From: Zoroaster sp. YZ-2022 | Taxonomy: Eukaryota > Echinodermata > Asteroidea > Forcipulatida > Zoroasteridae | Reading direction: 5' to 3' | DNA: 64,000 nucleotides | Assembly: GCA_029582265.1 (NCBI GenBank) | Contig: CM055816.1 | Location: forward strand, 85,153,314 to 85,217,313 | Part shown: positions 54,201 to 63,200 of the stretch, in pieces | How positions within the stretch are numbered: position 1 is the stretch's first letter | Layout: every line of letters starts with the position of its first letter | Program-made: the position numbers and the translations under genes | Notes under the pieces: generated by a model | Told to the model about the DNA's origin: nothing | Seen by the model: the letters and a program-made list of their open reading frames with translations, nothing else | The model's database searches: none

Positions 54201-57200
54201 AGAAATCATACAATCTATTTGGAGATATCACCAGAAAAATTAATAATTTGATTTATTTTAAATAAGGCACTAACATTACATTTCAAATTTGATTCCTCAG
54301 AAAATTCTTGATGTTAGGTGGAGAAGTACAAAACACACACACTTTTGCCTTGGTACTCTAAATGCCATGCAAAGGGTACACAAGTCACATGGTTTATTAC
54401 CTTAGAACTATTGCCCTAATGATAGGGAAATATCACAGGGTAATATACTCACTGATGTTTTGACAGAATGCACCGTCGTAATTATTAGGACAGATACAGT
54501 TTCCATGGATACATGTTCCTCCATTAGCACACGGTGTTAAACAATCAGAGGCTGATGATGTAATGGTTAACAAAACATTATTGTAATCAAAACGCAAAGT
54601 AACATTCCTATAAGATATATATTTGGATTAAGTACAATATTTCTAAATTAACCCTTACAACCCCAAAAGGGGCACTTTTTGGAAAACATTCAGCACTGTT
54701 GGAAACTGGTACTTGCACCTCTTCAAATTTGCAAAATTACTACCTGGCAAGAAGTACAGGCCATAAGTGCCGAATATGAAAGATCAACGAAAATGCACGG
54801 TGCATTTTGAAGATAAGGGCATGTTTCCAAAAGTGCACTGATAGATTTTTGAGGATTCAGGAAGGTTCCTAGCCAGAATACCTAGGGGGTTAGGGTTAAA
54901 AAAATTGTTCACTTTACTACAAAACCAAATGCAAAAAGATAAAACAATTTGTTACTTTAGTAATTGGCCAATCTTTCCAAGGTATTCTGGAACAGGTTAA
55001 ACTTGTTTTATTTTTGTCAAAGAATTTCAAAGAAAAGAAGGATGAAAAGTTGAAATAATAGTAAGTACATTGATATAATTCTGCTAAATTTGTTATGTAA
55101 TGTTACCATTGATGCAATGAACAAAACTCTATTTAGTCCCGCAATGCAACTGCAGTTAGTTTTACCTCTGACACAAATGAACACGGTAGCCCAATTTAGT
55201 CCCACAATGCAACTGCTATTTATTTTTTACCTCTTATGCTAATAAATACATGTAGGGTACCCCTAATTAGTCCCACAATGCAACTGCAGTTAGTTTTACC
55301 TCTGACACTAATGAACAAGGTAGCCCTATTAACTCCCACAATGCAACTGTAGTTTCCAGCATCTTCAGTCTGTATTTGGTTAATAACAATTCGTGTTGCA
55401 CTCAGTGATAACGGCTCAGCAAACATCTTCACTGTCCCACCATCTATACCGAATAAAAAAACATCAATTTATGTTATTTAATTATTAAACAACATATGAA
55501 AATAACACTTGTAGCTTTACACGGTGAAAAAGGATAAGTAAAGACGGTTTGTGGTGACACCATGTGAAAATTCTCCTTTGAGTAGTAAATAGCTCTGAAA
55601 AGAACTGGTTGTTTAAAACTCGAAGTTTCGATCAGTATGCTCTGATCGTCTTCATTTTCTGAATGGCCACCATCTATGTTTTCAGTGCAGTGATTTCATG
55701 AAGTTTGACATACATTTTCAGCCCTTAAGCAATGAATTTGTGAGTAGAGTCTGTTCTTGTACTAGAAGACGTGTTGTTACTACGATCATTAGTTCCCTTT
55801 TTACCAAGGAAATAATCATTTTTTCATCATTTGGTTGTACAATATTTTGTTTACAAAGTCTGTGCGACCTTTGACATTCCTCACATCGCTTAATGACCAC
55901 GAGGGGGCGAATGCTCATTTGATTAGCTCACGCTCAGGGCTTGCCAGTGTGACTTATCCACTTGAACACACCCATAGAAAAGATGTATTACTTACTTGAG
56001 ATATATTGCCATGAAACCAATAAAAATCACATACGAGAGCAAAGATCAATTCACCATAACCAGATAGGATTGCCATAGTTACTACTCAAACCAATGTAAT
56101 AGATTCTTGACTTACCTTCATCCTGGTCAACGATCAGATTACCATCGACATCTAACCAGATGGGGTTGCCATAGTTACTACTCAAACCAAACTAACAGAT
56201 TCGTCACTTACCTTCATCCTAGTTGACGATCAGATTAGCATCTACATCTAACCATAGTTACTACTCAAACTTATGTAATGGATTCTTGACTTACCTTCAT
56301 CCTGGTCGACGATCAGATTACCATCTATATTTAACCAGATAGGGTTGCCATAGTTACTGCCTCCTGGAACACTGCAGACAAAGTTGACACTGTCCCCAAC
56401 ATTGGGTTGATCATTGGCACCGTCAATCTTAATGGTAAATGGCTCACGCACTGAAACAAGAATTATCAAGTATAAATGCATTGCACCAAACAGATTGTAG
56501 TTATCTTAAAGGGACACTATCATCACGATCACAGCAGACTTTCAACAGGGCATGGAATCGGTGTCCTAGTTTAAAGATGAACACAGTGACTGAAATTACT
56601 GGCTCATTTATGCAGCAGCAACGGTAATATGACCTTATCATGTGTGGTATTATTTTCAGTCACTGAGTTAATCTAAAACTAGCACTCTGATTCCATGCCC
56701 TGTTGATTGTGACGATATTGTCCTTTTAATTCAAAGAGTAATTTGTGCCGATTCACATTAACCCTAAACAGTAGGGTTTGATTGATTTTGATGGACTCAG
56801 TACTGTATAGCCCAGACAGGGATACTTTGCATGGTGCCAGGTGTCCTAATTACAGCTAAGTTCAACAGTTGGGTAGTAGTGTTTGTGCATGGTGTTGTAT
56901 TTTGGCAGACTGAGGGATGTTCTTAATAGCCAAAACAGCTAGGGGTTTAGGGTTAATCAAGTTGTGGTTTACTTACCCAGAACCTCACAGTAGTTTCCTG
57001 TGAATCCATCCGGACACTGACAAGCTCCACTTACACAGGTCCCGCCATTGAAACATCCCAAACCACAGTTAGGTTCTGAATAACAAGAAAGAATTATCAA
57101 GAAGATTAACGGATAGTTAAGTAAGTTTCTACTCCATACTGCAAGATTGGTGAAAACATGTTTTAATATCTTATATCACAATATTTAAAGATATATCAGT

Positions 57201-60200
57201 CATGTTTGGCTCAAGAGAACCAAAAAAATAGAATTTAAAAAGCAAATGAATTTTGAAAGATAATATTGAACCAAATAAAATTATGAAATTTGGATGTTGG
57301 AAACTGTATAATAACTATATTTAATATATGCTTGATTCTGATTAATAGCCATACTGGCCAATCTGAAGACTGCACATGCCAACGCCAGGCCCAGGCTACC
57401 TGACCTCCTAATCCGTCTTATGTGAGTCCTAATCCTGTAACAATACAGTACCTGCCAATCAACATAACCTAGGCTTCTGGAAGGCCTAGCCCAGCCAAGT
57501 AGAGCTCATTATAATGGCTGCAGTTGTGAACAAAAGACAGCTTGTGGCAACCTTAACTAGCTTCCCGCAATCATATATATGCTTGCCCTCTTTTCTGCAA
57601 GGTTAATACTAACTCACTGGAAGCTTGCAAGCTCCTTGTAAGCTTATCAGCAAGGTTGCCAAACTTTTCACAAGCTTGCCTTCTTGCAAGCTTATTGGAT
57701 GTGAATTATTGTACTATATTTATTCTTCATCTATAATTAGCAGGTTTGCCTGATGTGATGAATTTAATCCTGGGAAATAATCTCACTCTTTTACATCAAA
57801 AATAAAATATGGCAGAGTTGTACGCAATGAAATAATTGTATGATTACTTACGTCTCACAAAGAATGCAAATGTTGATCGTATAGGTCCTACACTACACAT
57901 GTATGTCCCACTATCACTGATATCAAGGTTTCTCATGATCAGACGGGTCGAGCGTTCATCTATAACCTCAGTGAAGATACGAGATGAACCATCTAGAAAT
58001 GAAGCAAAGATATATTGTGAAATAATACATGTATAATAGTTCACATGTCCCGCTGTCATTAATATCAGGGTTTCTCATGATTAGGTGGGATGAGTAGTCA
58101 GCAAAGATATATAATTGATTTAATTTTTGGGACGGGTGACTAACAATTGATTTGATTTTTTGAATTACATCAATTAACCCTAGGGAGTTTTTTCCGGAGA
58201 CACTCAGAACACATTAGTAGGTGAACTTTATACATCAAATGGAAATACAGTTCTTTCACAGATATTTAGGTGAAGTTATTACTTTGTTTACCTTGGTTAC
58301 TAGTGATGATATCTCCGTCATTGTTATACCATATAGGGTTAGAGAATGGACTTCTGCTGTCAATTTTACATGTGAATTCTGCGTCACTACCAATCTCTGG
58401 ATACTGGTCGCTGGGTTGCTCAATCTCGATTGAATAATCTGAAATAAACCATGAAAGAAGAACAATATTTAATTGATTTATCAAATGATTCAGTGTTAGT
58501 TTATTAAATGATGTAATATTTTATTCTCAAAACCATATACTTAGTACTAGTCAATATCTGTGAGAAAAATATAAGGAAAGTAAAAGTAAAGTTATAAGTA
58601 AAGACTGTTTGCGGTGACACCATGTGAAATTCTCAGTTGAGTAGTAATTAATTCTGAAAAGAACTGGTGGAGAAAATATAAAACTTCAAGATGCATTGTC
58701 AATGTTTTTCAGATATTTTGTGGACATTTTAAATTTAGATTTTTTTTCACAGGAATACTGATCATATCCTTTATCCTGAGGACGATCGGAGCATCCTGAT
58801 CGAAACGTCGAGTTGTAACCTCCAGTTTTTTTCAGAACTAATTACTACTCAATAGAGAATTTCACATGGTGTCACTGCAATTAGTCTTACTTATTCATAT
58901 CCTTTCAGAAAGAAAAGCTTATAAGTGAAATATTTTACAAAATATTACATCTTGTCAGAAATGCAACAAGGTCATATGTGGAATACCGCATAAATTTGCA
59001 TTCATTAAAACAACTGACTGCAACAACGTATCTTATTCCATAGGTTTTGCGTGTTCATCCTGGAACTCTGTAAAAAGATACGACCTTGTTGTACTGAGCA
59101 AAATCCATGTCTGCAACAAGGTCGTAACTATGATACAACCTTTGTTGCACTGAGCAAAATCCATGTCTGCAACAAGGTCGTAACTATGATACGACCTTTG
59201 CTGCACTGATGCAACGATTAATTGATTAAATTCTTGTGCCGGGTAAAAACAACTGATATCACATCGGTTTAACATTGGATGACTACACAATTTTATGACG
59301 GGACCAACAATATATTCATTTCGGGACATATTTACTGCAAAACCATGCTCCCCTTGATTATTTGAAATGTGAGAAATGTGCCGTCTCTAAACGTTTAGTG
59401 TTCAAATGAAAAACATTACAAATCTGGAAAAAACACAGAAGATATATCTACTGAGACAAACAAAAGAAGTCAGAGAAATGGGGGATAATTACCAACAAAT
59501 TCACAGTAGGGTCCCTTGAAACCAGATGGACATTCACAGAATCCATTGTTACATGTTCCTCCATATCGGCATGGTGGATCACACTCAGGAACTATACATA
59601 TATATAACACATGAAACATTCCACATTGAGATACAATCTTACAGCTATTACATATGACCAGAAGTAAATTACCTACATGAAGCGTGCCACTCGTGTACTA
59701 CCCTAGTCCATGGCATGTACTATCCTAGTCCATGGCATAGTACTCCAAGAACAATAAATTTGGGCCATTCATGACGTATTATTCCACAGACTGACGTGCA
59801 AGGTCTCAAAAAGAAGCAGTGTAGTCTGGGAGACTTACCCACGTGTGAGAGAACTGTATGTCACGCATACACTGAGGCATTTACCTCACAGCTGAAGTTC
59901 GCCTGCATCTAGTTTAAGATTGCATCTAATTCTAGGAACTAGCTTCGCATGTCAAAGATTCGGAAACGGATCCTGAAAAAACTCCCAATTTCAATCTGTC
60001 CCAAATCACCTTTTACCCAAACACAGAAAGGGCAGACGAGTCCCTTCCACAAAAAGAAGTTTTGTTGCAAAATATAATTACTTTTCAGAGGAAACATAAC
60101 AAAAAACAAGCAAAAGGTTGCCAATGGCAAAGTATTTTCTGTAAAAAAAAGATGTACCTTCCCTTGATTATATGTATATCTTGATTCAAAGAGAGTAAGC

Positions 60201-63200
60201 ATACTCATAGAAGCAGTTTTACCAACATTACCAATGTTGTACCTTCCCTTTAATGTATACCTTGATTCAAAGAGCAAGCATACTCATAGAAGCAGTTTTG
60301 CCAACATTACCAATGCTGTACCTTCCCTTTAATGTATATCTTGATTCAAAGAGAGTAAGCATACTCATAGAAGCAGTTTTGCCAACACTACCAATGCTGT
60401 ACCTTCCCTTTAATGTATATCTTGATTCAAAGAGAGTAAGCGTACTCATAGAAGCATTTTTGCCAACATTACCAATGTTGTACCTTCCCTTTAATGTATA
60501 TCTTGATTCAAAGAAAGTAATCATACTCATAGAAGCAGTTTTGAAAACATAATCAGTGACGTACCTTCCATTTAAAAATCACTAAGTTAAAATGATGATC
60601 TTACCCAGAGCTACAACTGTGTATGAGTATCGTACTGGTCCAACCTTGCATGTGTAGATACCAGAATCTTGAAGCTGAAGACGTACAAAGTTGAGACTAG
60701 TTGCTTCAGGAGACACTATTTCAGAGTACACACGATTTGAACCATCTGAAATATAACACAATTATAGAATTCATTACAGTTTTTGATTGTTATAAGATTT
60801 GAGGCTTTGCATGGTGGAATATCGATGTCGTTTCGGTTTGCAGTAACACCATGTGTTTACCTCAACTATCGCGAAGCTGAGGTGCAGGTTCTGAAAATAA
60901 CCTTATCGCACAACTCGTATCTCAACTGTCGCTAAGTAAGAATGGTTCAAGGGAGAACCAATGTCAGGCAACTCGTTTTTCTCTACTGTTGCTAAGTGAG
61001 AAATATGGTTCAGGGAGAACCATGGGGACATCACTGGTTAATATGGTTCAGGGAGAACCATGGGACTTCACAGGTTAATATGGTTCAGGGAGAACCATGG
61101 GGACTTCACAGGTTAATATGGTTCAGGGAGAACCATGGGGACTTCACAGGTTAATATGGTTCAGGGAGAACCATGGGGACTTCACTGGTTAATATGGTTC
61201 AGGGAGAACCATGGGGACTTCACTGGTTAATATGGTTCAGGGAGAACCATGGGGACTTCACAGGTTAATATGGTTCAGGGAGAACCATGAGGACTTCACG
61301 GGTTAATATGGTTCAGGGATAACCATGGGGACTTCACGGGTTAATATGGTTCAGGGAGAACCATGGGGACTTCACAGGTTTTTGATTGATTGACAGATCC
61401 TCAAGAGACAATGTTTTAACTGATGTAATAAACTCCAATACACTATTGATAATGCTGAAAAACAAATGATCGCAGTTTTACATAAACTTAATACTTGATG
61501 TCAAATAGATCATGTTATAAAACATCCCTTGAAATATTTCAGTCCAAGGAACTGTCATTGTAGTAAAAGATATACTGCCTGTGTTTGGGCTGATTTGACG
61601 GTAAAAAAATAGATTGAAATGTTGAATTACTATTTGTCTGGGGTTTAGGAAGTTATAAGGTTTCATTTGAGACAATGAATGAAAAAAACTGTTAAGGATT
61701 AGTAACAGTAAATTAAAAACTCAAATTAATAAAATGCTGGACCACTGTTTTAATCCTCAGCTTGCATGAGGGCATGTGCAGCATTCCGATTGGCCAGCGC
61801 GGCTGTCAATCAGAATCAAGTGCATTTTAAATATCGCTTCTATACAGTTTCTAACATCCGAATTTCATTTTTCTTTGTTCGTTTAATAACAATAATGTCT
61901 TTCAAAATCGTTTGCTTTTTAATTTTTTTTGTGGTTCTTTTGAGCCAAATACGGCAATATATCTTTAAATAAGTAAAACAGTTTCCCAACTGTTTTTTTT
62001 CAACAATCCAAACATAACAATGAACATATCAAATGTGAATGCATATTCATTATATTTAAATGATTTGACCTTTGACCTACCTCCAGCATCCAATGGTATC
62101 TGTTCTCCATCAGGCTTTAACCATACAGGGTTAGTATAGATGCTGTTATCAGGTACCAGACATAGGAATGTGATATTGTGTCCAACAAAGGGAACCTGAC
62201 CTTCTGGAGGGCTCACTAGTATAAATCCATTTTCTGAAAAACATCAAACTCAGCATCAATATCTAAAGATTTCATGGTCAATGATGGGTTAACACATTCT
62301 ATTTGTGTTCACACACATGTAGCACATCAGTTATTTTGTGGGTATGAATTATAAGAATCATTTCAAAATGTAAAAAATTAAAAAAAATCCAATAAGTAAA
62401 AAATCCCATTTACAAGATATGATTATCCTTCCGATGTTCCGATTTTGTATGTGACAACTCGCATACAATAACTTGTATCCTGTAAATAAATTATTAAAAG
62501 CCTATGAAACCCAACCCAAATACCCAAACCAACCCAACCACACCATATGAAACCAAACCTAAATACCCAAACCAACCCAACCACACCATATGAAACCAAA
62601 CCCAAATACCCAAACCAACCCAACCACACCATATGAAACCAAACCCAAATACCCAAACCAACCCAACCACACCATATGAAACCGAACCTAAATACCCAAA
62701 CAGACCCACCACACGCTATGAAATCTACTTAAATACCCAAACCAGCCCAACCATACCCTATGAAACCCAGGCCAACTCACCTATCTGTTCACACTGAGCT
62801 CCAACCAATCCAAGTGGACACTCACATTGACCCTCGACACAGGTTGCACCATTCAGGCACGGTGGCATACAACTTTCAACTGAAATGAAATTACACAAAA
62901 TAGTTAGAAACATCACAAGTGAAATTGACAATTTACACAATTTATTGATGAAATCAGTTTTAAATATCAGTATCAATTAACTAACACATGTACATACCTG
63001 CCAGTTCTAATACTAGAGTGTGTCTCACTGGACCAACCACACAGGTGTAACTGGCTAAATCTTCTATCTGTAAGTCGTTGATTATTAGTGATGTACTAAA
63101 TGATGTTTCTTGCCGAGAGCTAACATGTGCAGCAGAATCTGTCAATAAAATCAATATAATGTTAATCTATAACTAGTTATTGATTATCAGTGATATAATA

